Shown here: positions 25,108-33,597 of the stretch, in pieces
Layout: each line of letters starts with the position of its first letter
How positions within the stretch are numbered: position 1 is the first letter of the stretch
Assembly (NCBI RefSeq): GCF_026342035.1
Contig: NZ_JAPENM010000009.1
Coordinates: 186,001-250,000 of the forward strand
Direction: 5' to 3'
DNA length: 64,000 nt
Source: Aldersonia sp. NBC_00410
Lineage (GTDB): Bacteria; Actinomycetota; Actinomycetes; Mycobacteriales; Mycobacteriaceae
Notes under the pieces: model-generated
What the model was told of the DNA's origin: nothing
The model's input: the letters and a program-made list of their open reading frames with translations, nothing else
Databases searched by the model: none
Position numbers and translations under genes: made by a program

Positions 25108-26115
25108 TCACCCGATTCCGTCCCACCAGGGCTGCGCATGCGCGGGGTCGAAAAGCGCAGCGGGGTCCGACAAGTCGACCCGCTCACCGGGGCGCGGGAC
25201 CGCGATCGGGGTGCCTGCCGCCGCGGCCGCCGCCACCAACCGGCGCACCGGCTCGTCCCAGGCGTGCAACGCGAGGTTGAACGTGGCCCAATGGATCGGC
25301 ATCAGCACGCCGTGGGCCGGATCACCGAGGTTGAGGTCGGCATGCGCGGCGACGGCCTCCTCCGGGTCCATGTGGATATCGCGCCAGTGCCGGTCGTATG
25401 CGCCGATCGGCAGCACCGTCGCGTCGAACGGCCCATGCCGGCCCGCGATCTCGGCGAAGCATTTGCTGTAGCCGGTGTCACCCCCGAAGTAGACGCTGTG
25501 GTCCGGACCGGCGATCACCCAGGACGCCCACAGCGTGTTGTTACGAACCAGCGCACGCCCCGAAAAATGCCGCGCCTCGGCGCAGGTGACGGTAAGCGCA
25601 CCGATGGAAGTGCCTTTCTCCCAATCGAGTTCAACGATTCGATCGTCGGCGATCCCCCAGCCGCGCAGGTGCGCGGCGACCCCGAGCGGCACCAGGAAAG
25701 GCATGTGCCGGGTGCGGGCGAGCGCGCGAATGGTCGCCTTGTCGAGATGGTCGTAGTGGTCGTGCGAGATCACCACCGCGTCCACCGGCGGCAGCGCGTC
25801 GAGCGGGACCGGCACCGGGTGCAGTCGCGCCGGGCCGACCAGCGAAGACGGGGATACGCGATTGCTCCACACCGGATCGACCAGGACCCGATGGCCGTCC
25901 ACCTCGATCATCGCGCTCGCATGCCCGTACCAGGTCAACGCGATATCGGCGACCTGTTCCGGAACAGGCGAGGCCGCCAGCGGCACGGGCCGGCTCGGCC
26001 GGCCGCGACGCATACCGGTGAGCGCGTCGCGCAACACGGACGGTCCGGGAACGATGGGCCCGCCCGGCTCGGTGTTGCTGAACCGGTGTGCGGGCGACAA
26101 CTTGGCGAGATCCAC
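25108..26115 (-). CDS. MBL-fold metallo-hydrolase (UlaG/NAPE-PLD-like, Rv0906-type)
   Basis: 335 aa. The metallo-beta-lactamase motif H-D-H-Y-D-H is complete, with further metal ligands in A-R-H-F-S-G-R, F-G-G-D-T-G-Y and P-I-H-W-A-T-F. The overall pattern (W-Y-G-H-A-S in the first strand, then D-P-V-W-S) matches Rv0906 of M. tuberculosis, a lactonase/phospholipase-like hydrolase. GTG 26115 is supported by TACCTT seven bases upstream (leaderless); a TTG three codons further up is the alternative. The order echA6 - MBL - Rv0909-like echoes M. tuberculosis Rv0905-Rv0909. Substrate not determined. Confidence 0.8.
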   Translation of the reverse strand: MDLAKLSPAHRFSNTEPGGPIVPGPSVLRDALTGMRRGRPSRPVPLAASPVPEQVADIALTWYGHASAMIEVDGHRVLVDPVWSNRVSPSSLVGPARLHPVPVPLDALPPVDAVVISHDHYDHLDKATIRALARTRHMPFLVPLGVAAHLRGWGIADDRIVELDWEKGTSIGALTVTCAEARHFSGRALVRNNTLWASWVIAGPDHSVYFGGDTGYSKCFAEIAGRHGPFDATVLPIGAYDRHWRDIHMDPEEAVAAHADLNLGDPAHGVLMPIHWATFNLALHAWDEPVRRLVAAAAAAGTPIAVPRPGERVDLSDPAALFDPAHAQPWWDGIG

Positions 26116-26160
26116 GCTGTCCAAGGTAGCGCCCAGCGTGGATTGCGCTGTGTGAACCGA

Positions 26161-26889
26161 TCAGCGACCCGTAAAACGCGGCGCCCGCTTCTCCTCGCGC
26201 GCGGTCCGGCCCTCCTGAGCGTCGTCGCTGCGCCACGCGCGGTGCAGCGCGGTCCGCAGCTCGTCGCTCTCCGGCTGGGTGCTGCCGTCGTCGTTGAACG
26301 CAAGCTTGAGGTACTGCAGGGTCAACGGCGCGAGCCCGGCGATGGTCTTCGCCCACTGCTTGGCATCGGCGGGCGTCCCGATCTTGTTCGCGAGCCCGCG
26401 CGTAAACGCCTCCTCCGCCGCGATCGGCTCGACCCCGATCAGCATGGACCGGGCCGGCCCCGAGCCGATCAACGACGACAATCGGTGCACCGTCCACCGA
26501 TCCACGCTGATGCCCAGCTTCGCGGCCGGGATCGCGAAAGACGCCTCCGGTGCGACCACCCGCAGGTCCGACGCGATCGCAAGCTGTGTGCCCGCGCCGA
26601 ATGCCGGGCCATTGACCGCCGCGATCACCGGAACGGGGATCGAGTCGATGGTGTGCAGCATCGCGAGCAGTCCGCCGCTGAAGTCCTCGGAGTACACCTC
26701 GTTCAGGTCCGCGCCCGCGCAGAACACCGTGCCCTGCCCGGTGAGCACGATGGCCCTGGCATCGGTCGCAACCGCGTCGAGCAGCGCCTGTTGCAGCGCG
26801 GCACACAACTGAAGGTTCAGCGCGTTGCGCCGCTCCGGTCGCTGCAGTTCGATCGTGACCACGTCGTCGTCCCGGCTGATTCCGATCAT
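26161..26889 (-). CDS. echA6: Enoyl-CoA hydratase/isomerase, EchA6-like
   Basis: 242 aa, one residue shorter than M. tuberculosis EchA6 (Rv0905) as I recall. It shares I-E-L-Q-R-P-E-R-R-N-A-L-N, A-I-V-L-T-G-Q-G-T-x-F-C-A-G-A-D-L, N-G-P-A-F-G-A-G and a conserved C-terminal L-T-L-Q-Y-L-K block. Crotonase fold. EchA6 in mycobacteria is reported to bind acyl-CoA for mycolate synthesis rather than act as a true hydratase. The catalytic Glu pair of active hydratases is not clearly present here either. A strong GGAGGAG lies before ATG 26889. It is followed by the MBL gene in the same direction. Confidence 0.8.
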   Translation of the reverse strand: MIGISRDDDVVTIELQRPERRNALNLQLCAALQQALLDAVATDARAIVLTGQGTVFCAGADLNEVYSEDFSGGLLAMLHTIDSIPVPVIAAVNGPAFGAGTQLAIASDLRVVAPEASFAIPAAKLGISVDRWTVHRLSSLIGSGPARSMLIGVEPIAAEEAFTRGLANKIGTPADAKQWAKTIAGLAPLTLQYLKLAFNDDGSTQPESDELRTALHRAWRSDDAQEGRTAREEKRAPRFTGR

Positions 26890-27009
26890 CGGCTCCTCCA
26901 CAAATCGGCTCCTCCACCCACCTTGGACGTTGCGGCGCTTCGAGCAAAGCACAGCCCGGCGGGAGGGGTGCGACGAGCACACCGAGGTCGGTTGCCGAAA
27001 GCGCCGAAC

Positions 27010-27852
27010 TCAGCTGCCGAACGTATCCGGGTCCGGTCCGGTGCGGGTGCCGTCGTCGAGGGCGCTGATCAGGGCCATCTGTTCGGGGGTGAGCTGGAAG
27101 TCGAACACCTCGAGGTTCGAGCGGATACGGTCCGGCGTCACCGATTTGGGGATCACCACGTTGCCGAGTTGGATGTGCCAGCGGACGATGACCTGCGCCG
27201 GCGAATGGTCGAGCTCCTCGGCGATCGCGCCGATGGTCGGGTCGTCGAGGACGAGGCCGGAACCGAGCGGGCTCCACGCCTCGGTGGCGATGCCGTGCTT
27301 GGTGTGGAAGGCACGCATGTCGGTCTGGATCAGCCGCGGATGCAGTTCGATCTGGTTGATCGCGGGCACCTCACCGCAGGCGTCGATGAGCTTGTCGAGG
27401 GTGGGCGCGGTGAAGTTGGAAACGCCGATCGAGCCGACCCGGCCGTCGGCCTTCAGCTGCTGGAACGCCTTGAAGGTGTCGATGTATTTGCCCAGGCCGA
27501 CGGCCTGCCAGTGAATGAGATACAGATCGAGATAGTCGAGACCGAGCCGGTCCATACTGGCGTCGAAGGCGCGCAGCGCGGAGTCGTAGCCCTGATCGTC
27601 GTTCCACAGCTTGGTTGTCACGAAGATCTCGTCGCGCGGCACACCCGACTCGCGCACCGCCCGGCCCACCGCGCGCTCGTTGCGGTACGCGGCCGCCGTG
27701 TCGATGCTGCGGTAGCCGGCGTCGAGCGCGGCGCGGACGGCGTCGTAGGCCTGGTCGTCGGGGACCTGCCATACGCCGAGGCCGATCGCCGGAATACGGT
27801 GCCCGTCGTTGAGCGCGAGGGTGGGAACAGCGCTCGTTGCTGTGAATGCCAT
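27010..27852 (-). CDS. Aldo/keto reductase
   Basis: 280 aa, full length. AKR catalytic tetrad elements are visible: D-A-G-Y-R-S-I-D-T-A with A-A-A-Y (Asp, Tyr), T-K-L-W (Lys) and L-I-H-W (His). N-F near 155 and the I-P-K-S block near 230 bind NADPH. Prokaryotic AKR5/2,5-diketo-D-gluconic acid reductase-like. It reduces aldehydes or ketones. ATG 27852 is chosen; a TTG four codons upstream also exists. It is divergent from the XRE cassette. Confidence 0.9.
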   Translation of the reverse strand: MAFTATSAVPTLALNDGHRIPAIGLGVWQVPDDQAYDAVRAALDAGYRSIDTAAAYRNERAVGRAVRESGVPRDEIFVTTKLWNDDQGYDSALRAFDASMDRLGLDYLDLYLIHWQAVGLGKYIDTFKAFQQLKADGRVGSIGVSNFTAPTLDKLIDACGEVPAINQIELHPRLIQTDMRAFHTKHGIATEAWSPLGSGLVLDDPTIGAIAEELDHSPAQVIVRWHIQLGNVVIPKSVTPDRIRSNLEVFDFQLTPEQMALISALDDGTRTGPDPDTFGS

Positions 27853-27904
27853 GCAGGTAGCCAACCACCATGGGCTGCAGTTTCATGCCGAGAGTAATGA
27901 ATCG

Positions 27905-27933
27905 TTGACATTCTGTTGGGTTTTTACAACAAT
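27905..27933 (+). promoter_or_regulatory. Sigma-A-like promoter of the XRE cassette
   Basis: Perfect -35 TTGACA (27905-27910), 17-bp spacer, then AACAAT (27928-27933) as -10. The GTG start codon of the XRE gene lies seven bases downstream, so the transcript is probably leaderless. The region is AT-rich compared with its surroundings. Confidence 0.7.
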
Positions 27934-27940
27934 TGGATAG

Positions 27941-28255
27941 GTGAGTCCAGTTAGGCGCGGGGAAAAACTTCCCATTCACAATCGGATCGGACTGCTGCGC
28001 ACCGACCGCGGGATGACCAGGGCCCAGCTCGCCGCCCTCATCGAGGTGAACACGCAGACTGTCGGCGCGCTCGAACGCGGCGACCACTATCCGAGCCTGG
28101 ACCTGGCCATGCGGATCTGTGCGGTGTTCGGCCTCCCGGTGGAGGCGGTGTTCTCCCGGACGAAATTCGCCCCAATCGCCGAATCGCTGCATCCCCGGTA
28201 CGGCGCGGGCAGGACCGACGGACTCACCCGAGCCGAAGGAGGAGACGGACGATGA
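27941..28255 (+). CDS. XRE-family HTH regulator
   Basis: 104 aa. The HTH_3 core (R-A-Q-L-A-A-L-I-E-V-N-T-Q-T-V-G-A-L-E-R-G and P-S-L-D-L-A-M-R-I-C-A-V-F-G) is followed by the P-V-E-A-V-F-S end typical of small SinR/YozG-like regulators. Such proteins are usually encoded beside small membrane proteins, as here. GTG 27941 lies next to a strong promoter and is probably leaderless. It overlaps the first membrane protein by four bases (ATGA). It likely represses or controls its own three-gene cassette. Confidence 0.85.
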   Translation: MSPVRRGEKLPIHNRIGLLRTDRGMTRAQLAALIEVNTQTVGALERGDHYPSLDLAMRICAVFGLPVEAVFSRTKFAPIAESLHPRYGAGRTDGLTRAEGGDGR

Positions 28256-28809
28256 CTTCCGCATCGCCACAAGCGAATCCGATCGAACGCTATCAGGCCT
28301 ATCGCACCCGCCGCTTCCTCTCGATGGAGGAAAAATGGTCGACCATGCTGCCCGGCTGGCGAACTCGCCGTCGACGCCGGATGCTGGTGACCGGACTGGC
28401 GATCACGTTCGTGTTCATGTTCGCGGTCGGGGTGGTCTGCGCGTTCGGCGTCGAGAGGGCGCCGCTGCTGTGGCTGCCCGCATGCCTGGCGTTCTTCCCG
28501 TTGTGGACCGGGTTGCAGATAGTGATCGGCCGCCAGGGCGACGCGCCCGTCGCCACGCTCGACGAATGGGAAGTGGCCCAGCGCAACGCCGCTCGCTCCG
28601 TCGGGCTGGCCGTCACCCAATGGCTGGTCATGATTCCGGTGCTCTATCTGATCGTCGGTGCCGTGATCACCGGCGGCACCGATGAGTCCATGGCCTACGC
28701 CGGCGGGCTGATGACACTGACCACGCTGCTCATCGGCGGCTGCACGCCGGGCATGATCCTGGGCTGGACCAGGCTCGACCCCGAACCGGAAGACAAGGCC
28801 GTCGATTGA
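28252..28809 (+). CDS. Four-helix membrane protein, XRE-associated (paralogue 1)
   Basis: 185 aa. A basic N-terminus with an R-T-R-R-R-R-R stretch (about 37-43) is followed by four hydrophobic helices (about 45-68, 72-92, 118-142, 150-172) and an acidic tail. There is a D-E-W-E-V-A-Q-R-N-A-A-R-S-V-G-L motif between helices 2 and 3. No family is recognised. Translationally coupled to the XRE gene (ATGA). The next gene is a paralogue of equal length, so the two may form a hetero-oligomeric membrane complex regulated by the XRE protein. Confidence 0.7.
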   Translation: MTSASPQANPIERYQAYRTRRFLSMEEKWSTMLPGWRTRRRRRMLVTGLAITFVFMFAVGVVCAFGVERAPLLWLPACLAFFPLWTGLQIVIGRQGDAPVATLDEWEVAQRNAARSVGLAVTQWLVMIPVLYLIVGAVITGGTDESMAYAGGLMTLTTLLIGGCTPGMILGWTRLDPEPEDKAVD

Positions 28810-28853
28810 CCTCCGCGCCCTGACCGCTCGCCCTGATCGGAAGGTAACTCACG

Positions 28854-29411
28854 ATGACCACGAGACCGTCGAGGGCCGGCCGGTACGAGCGCTACCGCGC
28901 CGGCCGCGTCGCCAGATACGCCGCCCAGATCGAACGGCGGGCACATTCGTTGCCCAAGTGGCGAACTCGGCGGCGTCGGCGAATCCTGGTGGGCACCAAC
29001 GCCGCGGCGATCGTGCTGTTGGTCATCCTCGGTATCGTGGCGTGCTTCGTATCGTACTCCGAGTGGACGGCGCTACTTGTCACCTACCCGCTCATCATGA
29101 GCGCCCTCATCGACGGTCGGTTGGGGATCGTCACAGACCGTCTGGCCGACGCTCCCGCCGAGCTGCTCGACGAATTCGAGCTTGCGCAGCGCGATTCAGC
29201 GCGCAGCCTGGGTCTGCAAGTCCTGCAGTGGGGCTTCTTTATCCCAGGATTCTTCGTCTTATACACCCAGCTCGTCGGGGGCGACACCAGTCGATCGTTT
29301 ACCTACGGGGGATGGATTCTGATGCTCGCTGTCTTCTCGCTCGGTACGACCCTCCCGACCATGATTCTCGGCTGGGCGCTTCCCGACTCCGAACCCGAAC
29401 CGGAGCAATAA
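28854..29411 (+). CDS. Four-helix membrane protein, XRE-associated (paralogue 2)
   Basis: 185 aa, the same length and topology as the upstream protein: basic head with R-T-R-R-R-R-R, four helices, and D-E-F-E-L-A-Q-R-D-S-A-R-S-L-G-L where paralogue 1 has the D-E-W-E-V-A-Q-R motif. It has P-T-M-I-L-G-W-A-L-P near the end, against P-G-M-I-L-G-W in its partner. A GGAAGG-type ribosome site lies before ATG 28854, 44 bases after the preceding stop. Product of a tandem duplication inside the XRE cassette. Function unknown. Confidence 0.7.
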   Translation: MTTRPSRAGRYERYRAGRVARYAAQIERRAHSLPKWRTRRRRRILVGTNAAAIVLLVILGIVACFVSYSEWTALLVTYPLIMSALIDGRLGIVTDRLADAPAELLDEFELAQRDSARSLGLQVLQWGFFIPGFFVLYTQLVGGDTSRSFTYGGWILMLAVFSLGTTLPTMILGWALPDSEPEPEQ

Positions 29412-29420
29412 GCGGTCCGC

Positions 29421-29921
29421 TCAGGAGACGACCGCGTCGATCACCTTCTTCAGCGCGGACGGCTGGGCGGGTGATCGCGGCGCCTTCTCCTTCAGATCGA
29501 TCATCCTTTGGCCGATTTCCTGTAATTGCTTGCGGCCCAGTGCCTCCCGCACGTCGGGGAACCACTCCTCCTCTTCCTCCTCGATGTGGTGCTCGACGTT
29601 CTCGATGAGCACCGTCGTCTTCGCGTCGAAACGCTCGTCGCCCGCCTTCATCGCCACGAGCTCCATGACCAACAGGTCCGCGACATGGTGCTCCTCGTAG
29701 GACTCGAGGATGTCGTCCTCGACGTCGGGAACCAGTTTGCGGACCTCCGGGTACATGCATTCGTTCTCGAGGTAGGTGTGCACGGTGAGCAGCTCGATGA
29801 TCTTGTCCACGATGCGCTGCTTCTCGACATTGGCATCGTCGCCGGCGTTGCGGAACTGCCGGAACAGCTTGCGGATTTCCTTGTGGTCGTCCTTGAGAAG
29901 GACAATGGCATCGGTCGACAT
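29421..29921 (-). CDS. Hemerythrin HHE-domain protein
   Basis: 166 aa. Repeated HHE-type motifs are visible: L-K-D-D-H-K-E-I-R at the start, V-H-T-Y-L-E-N-E-C-M-Y-P-E, E-E-H-H-V-A-D and V-E-H-H-I-E-E-E-E-E-E-W-F-P. Together they supply His/Glu ligands for a di-iron site. Binds O2 or NO or buffers iron; cytosolic. ATG 29921 has AAGGTGAA upstream. It ends convergently, nine bases from the second XRE-associated membrane protein, and is divergent from the GCS2 ligase. Confidence 0.9.
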   Translation of the reverse strand: MSTDAIVLLKDDHKEIRKLFRQFRNAGDDANVEKQRIVDKIIELLTVHTYLENECMYPEVRKLVPDVEDDILESYEEHHVADLLVMELVAMKAGDERFDAKTTVLIENVEHHIEEEEEEWFPDVREALGRKQLQEIGQRMIDLKEKAPRSPAQPSALKKVIDAVVS

Positions 29922-30029
29922 GTACTTCACCTTTTCGACTCTGGGGGCTGTGGCGGATAGGTTCCCCGCACCCGCGCACTCGAAACCGGCTCGCGTTTTC
30001 GCAGCAGGCGGCGCGGGCACCCCGCGACC

Positions 30030-31142
30030 ATGACCGCGCCGGGCCCGACGGTCGGCATCGAGGAAGAGTTTCTGCTCGCCGACTCGAGCGGACGCCCGCT
30101 GCCGCGCGCCCAAACACTGCTGGCCTGCATCGCACCGCTTTCCGCCGCCGAGGTGAAACCGGAACTGCAGCCGGTGCAGGTGGAGGCCGCCACGCCGCCG
30201 CGCGCCACGCTCGCCGAACTGTCCGACGATCTCGCGGCCGCCCGAGCGGCGCTGGCGACGGCGGGCGCCGAATGCGGGCTGTGCATATTGCCGATCGGAT
30301 CGCCACTGCACCGACGTGCCGATGACGGCGCCCGGCCCCGCAGCGGCCGGCATGCCCTGGTGCTGGAGCGCTACGCCGGCGTGGTGCGCGACTACGACGC
30401 CTGCGGGCTGCACGTTCATGTCGGCGTGCCCGACCGCGACATCGCCGTCGCCGTGTCGAACCATCTGCGCCCATGGTTGCCGACTTTGCTTGCATTGAGC
30501 GCCAATTCGCCGTTCCACGACGGCGCCGACTCCGGTTACGCGAGCTGGCGCGCGGTCGAGCAATCGCGCTTCCCCGGCTGGGGGCTGCCACCGTGGTTCG
30601 GGTCCGCGCACGAGTTCGACGAGCAGACCGGCCGGTTGGTGGCCTGTGGTGTCCTGGTCGATGAGCGGCAGACGTTCTGGTTGGCCCGCCCCTCCCCACG
30701 CTTTCCGACCATCGAGGTACGCGCAGCGGACGTCGGATTGGACGTCGACCATGCGCTGCTACAGGCGGCGCTCACCCGTGGGCTGGTTGGCGCGGCGCTG
30801 CGCGACCTCGCGGCAGGCAGGGAAGGCCCCCGTTTCGACGCCCAGATCGGCAGCGCAGCGGTGTGGTGCGCTGCCCGCCATGGTGTGGCAGGTCCGGCAG
30901 TCGATCCGGTCGCCGGGATACCCGTGCCGATCACGGCGCGTGTCGCCGCCCTCCTCGACCGCGTCGCCGACGACCTCGACGAGAGCGGTGACCGCAGCCT
31001 GGTCACCGCGCTGACGGCCCGCGTCGTTGCGGGAAAGACCGGTGCGGCGCTGCAGCGCCGCACCGGTCTACCGCGCATTACTGCGCAATTCGCGCTCGGA
31101 TCGCGGTCGGTCGTCGGTGATCCTGCAGTCGGACGTCGCTAG
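30030..31142 (+). CDS. Carboxylate-amine ligase of the GCS2 (YbdK) family
   Basis: 370 aa, the usual YbdK length. G-I-E-E-E-F-L-L at the start, C-G-L-H-V-H-V-G-V in the middle (about 129-137), S-A-N-S-P-F-H-D-G and a C-terminal E-V-R-A-A-D-V block place it with weak glutamate-cysteine ligase-like enzymes. Actinobacteria use this family for gamma-glutamyl ligation, e.g. glutathione-like or ergothioneine pathways, but the amine partner is unknown. It diverges from hemerythrin; its last four bases overlap the TAP-like gene on the other strand. Confidence 0.8.
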   Translation: MTAPGPTVGIEEEFLLADSSGRPLPRAQTLLACIAPLSAAEVKPELQPVQVEAATPPRATLAELSDDLAAARAALATAGAECGLCILPIGSPLHRRADDGARPRSGRHALVLERYAGVVRDYDACGLHVHVGVPDRDIAVAVSNHLRPWLPTLLALSANSPFHDGADSGYASWRAVEQSRFPGWGLPPWFGSAHEFDEQTGRLVACGVLVDERQTFWLARPSPRFPTIEVRAADVGLDVDHALLQAALTRGLVGAALRDLAAGREGPRFDAQIGSAAVWCAARHGVAGPAVDPVAGIPVPITARVAALLDRVADDLDESGDRSLVTALTARVVAGKTGAALQRRTGLPRITAQFALGSRSVVGDPAVGRR

Positions 31143-32704
31143 GCCGCGTCCGGTCCGCAGGTCAGCCCGGGCGCGGGTGCCGTGCCCTCGATCAGGTAGG
31201 CATCGACCGCTTCGTCGACGCACGCCGAGGTGCCGCCGGCGACCACGGTGTGTTGAGTGCCCTCGAAGGTGACCAGCGAGCCGTGCAGTTCATCGGCGAG
31301 CGCGACACCCGCTTCATGCGGCGTGGCCGGATCGCCCGTGGTCGATACGACCACGACATTCGGCAGTCCGGGCGCGTCGACGGCGTGTGCCGGTGGCGCA
31401 GAGACCGGCGCGGGCCAGAACGCGCAGATGCCCTGTGCAGCCCTGCCCGTGCCGAAGCCGTCGTCGAGGAACGGCGCCACCGCGCGGCTCTCGGTGTCGG
31501 CACGGCCGAGCACGACCGGGTCGGTCACGCGCGGGTCGTCGACGCAACGGACCGCGATCTGCGCGTCGGTCTGGTTGCCGTAGGTGCCCGACGCGCTCCG
31601 GTCGGAGTACAGATCCGCGAGCGCGAGCAGCGTGTCACCGCGTCCCTGCGCCAGTTCCTCCAAACCGGCGGCAAGAGTAGGCCATGCGCCCGGAGAGTAC
31701 AGTGCCGCAATGGTTCCCGTGGTGGCGTCGTTGTACCCGAGTCCACGCGGATCGGTGGTCGGCACGGGAGTGGCGATGAGTGGACGAACCAACGCCTGAT
31801 AGCGCTCGTCGGCCGCGGCGGGATCGGTCCCGAGCGGGCATTCGGTGTATTGGGTGCACTCGGCCACGAACGCGTCGAACGCCTTTTGGAAACCGGCCGA
31901 CTGCGCGATTGCCTGCTCGATGTAGTCCTGGTTCGGGTCGAGTGCACCGTCGAGAACCATCGCCCGGACGCGGGTCGGGAAGGTCTCGGCGTACGTGCTG
32001 CCGATCCGGGTGCCGTAGGAGTACCCGAGGTAGTTCATCTTCTCTTCGCCGAGCGCGGCGCGGATGATGTCCATGTCCCGGACGACCTCGTAGGTGCCCA
32101 CATGCTTCAGGAATTCGGCTCCGGTGCGGTCGGCGCATCGCGCGGCGAGTTCCCTACTTTCCTGTTCGGCGGCCGCGATGCCCGCCGGCGACTTGTCCAC
32201 GTCGACATCCGCTCGCTCGGCATCCCACTCCGCCCCGGTCAGGCAGCGGATCGACGGGGTCGAGGCACCGATGCCGCGCGGGTCGAACCCGATCACGTCG
32301 AAGCGTTCCCCGATCGCACTATCCGCGCCGATGCCGGCCATGATCAGCCCGGACCCACCCGGTCCGCCCGGATTCACCAGCAGCGAACCAACTTTGGCGC
32401 CGGTCGCACGTACCCGCGACACCGCGATGGACGCGGTCGGGCCGTCCGCATTGGCATAGTCGACGGGAACGGTCACCCGTGTGCACTCGAAAGCGCGCGT
32501 GTAATCGCCGTCCGGGACGCCCATGTCGGCGCACGAGCCCCAGATGAGCGGCTGATGCGCGAAGCGGTCGAGCGGGTCGGGTCGGGCGGTGCCGGTCGTG
32601 TCCGAACCGCAGGCGGCAGCGCTGCCCACGATGAGCACGAGCGCGGCCCCGCCGAGCAGGGCGCGGCCAACGGCTCTACCGCCGCGGGAGTTTGGTATGT
32701 ACAT
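31139..32704 (-). CDS. TAP-like alpha/beta hydrolase lipoprotein (tripeptidyl aminopeptidase/CaeA-like)
   Basis: 521 aa. A basic signal peptide with G-S-A-A-A-C (Cys about 31) gives a probable lipoprotein. Oxyanion motif N-P-G-G-P-G-G-S-G and nucleophile elbow G-Y-S-Y-G-T are present. The Asp (S-T-T-G-D-P-A-T-P) and His (G-T-Q-H-T-V) lie near the C-terminus, followed by a Cys-flanked TAP-C region. This is the secreted peptidase/esterase family of mycobacterial Hip1/CaeA. ATG 32704 has GAGG nine bases upstream. Divergent from the FHA-HTH gene. Confidence 0.85.
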   Translation of the reverse strand: MYIPNSRGGRAVGRALLGGAALVLIVGSAAACGSDTTGTARPDPLDRFAHQPLIWGSCADMGVPDGDYTRAFECTRVTVPVDYANADGPTASIAVSRVRATGAKVGSLLVNPGGPGGSGLIMAGIGADSAIGERFDVIGFDPRGIGASTPSIRCLTGAEWDAERADVDVDKSPAGIAAAEQESRELAARCADRTGAEFLKHVGTYEVVRDMDIIRAALGEEKMNYLGYSYGTRIGSTYAETFPTRVRAMVLDGALDPNQDYIEQAIAQSAGFQKAFDAFVAECTQYTECPLGTDPAAADERYQALVRPLIATPVPTTDPRGLGYNDATTGTIAALYSPGAWPTLAAGLEELAQGRGDTLLALADLYSDRSASGTYGNQTDAQIAVRCVDDPRVTDPVVLGRADTESRAVAPFLDDGFGTGRAAQGICAFWPAPVSAPPAHAVDAPGLPNVVVVSTTGDPATPHEAGVALADELHGSLVTFEGTQHTVVAGGTSACVDEAVDAYLIEGTAPAPGLTCGPDAA

Positions 32705-32880
32705 GGGAGCCTCGCAATGCCGTCGAGCGAAATGGGATCGCAGCGACGGTAGGGCCTGTGAACTGCCCTGGTACATGGGCAGAACTCCCCGTAAACGCTT
32801 CCTCGGCGGACCGCGATATAGCAAGTGACAGCCCGCGTCCGTGCAGCGACCGGGACAGGCGAGACGAGCGAGGTTCAACC
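32705..32880. other. Divergent intergenic region between TAP-like and FHA-HTH genes
   Basis: 176 bases without a plausible gene. It must hold the promoters of both flanking genes. A GAGCGAGG ribosome site precedes the FHA-HTH start. I see no strong palindrome or -35/-10 pair. Confidence 0.4.
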
Positions 32881-33567
32881 GTGCAGCGGTGCGAGGCGTA
32901 CCTGGAGTTCTGCGGCGAACACTACGAACTCGATCCCGTGACCCCGCTGCGTATCGGCCGCGACGCCGACGTCGTCATCGACGACAACCCGTATCTGCAT
33001 CGACGATTCCTGAGCGTGCAGTCGATCGACGGGTTCTGGTGGCTGATCAACGAGGGCGACCGGTTGCCCGCGCTCGTGATCACCGCGGACACCGGGCTAC
33101 AGGCCAGCCTCCCGCCGGGCTCCCGACTGCCGCTGTTCTCCTCTGCCGCCGTCGTGTTCACCGCCGGACCAACCACGTACGAACTGGCGGTGTGCATCGA
33201 ATCGGCGCGGCCCAAACTCGTTTCGGAACTCACGCCACCGGCCGGCGAGCAGACACTACAACCACCGCAGCTGACCGAGACGCAACGCTCGCTCATCGTG
33301 GCACTCGCCGAACCGTTGCTGCAGCGGGACGGCACGAGCACCGGCGCGATACCCGGCTCACGCGCCGCGGCAGCCCGCCTCGGTTGGCCGCTGACGACGT
33401 TCAACCGCAAACTCGACAATATCTGCGACCGGTTCGCCCAAATCGGCGTGAGCGGATTGCGCGGCGGCCCAGGCAAGTTGGCGTCGAACAGGCGGGTGCG
33501 GCTGGTCGAGTTCGCGCTGTCCACCCGCCTGGTCACCAAGGCGGACCTGGAGTTGCTCGATGGCTGA
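32881..33567 (+). CDS. FHA-like domain fused to a small HTH
   Basis: 228 aa from GTG 32881. Residues about 1-90 resemble an FHA domain: L-R-I-G-R-D-A-D-V-V-I-D-D-N-P-Y-L-H-R-R-F carries the GR and SxxH-like blocks that bind phospho-threonine. The C-terminal half (about 130-228) has L-T-E-T-Q-R-S-L-I-V-A-L-A-E-P-L and A-A-A-R-L-G-W-P-L-T-T-F-N-R-K-L-D-N-I-C, a helix-turn-helix of the LuxR/sigma-4 kind. It looks like a phosphothreonine-gated transcription regulator. The partner kinase is not in the window. Its gene is convergent with accD3. Confidence 0.7.
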   Translation: MQRCEAYLEFCGEHYELDPVTPLRIGRDADVVIDDNPYLHRRFLSVQSIDGFWWLINEGDRLPALVITADTGLQASLPPGSRLPLFSSAAVVFTAGPTTYELAVCIESARPKLVSELTPPAGEQTLQPPQLTETQRSLIVALAEPLLQRDGTSTGAIPGSRAAAARLGWPLTTFNRKLDNICDRFAQIGVSGLRGGPGKLASNRRVRLVEFALSTRLVTKADLELLDG

Positions 33568-33597
33568 AGTCGCTCGATTTCGCCAAAGGCCGCGCGG

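Noticed and set aside
24997-27897. A 966-residue plus-strand frame opposite the MBL, echA6 and aldo/keto reductase genes
   Set aside because: It has no recognisable domain and mirrors three real genes. It is a codon-bias artefact.
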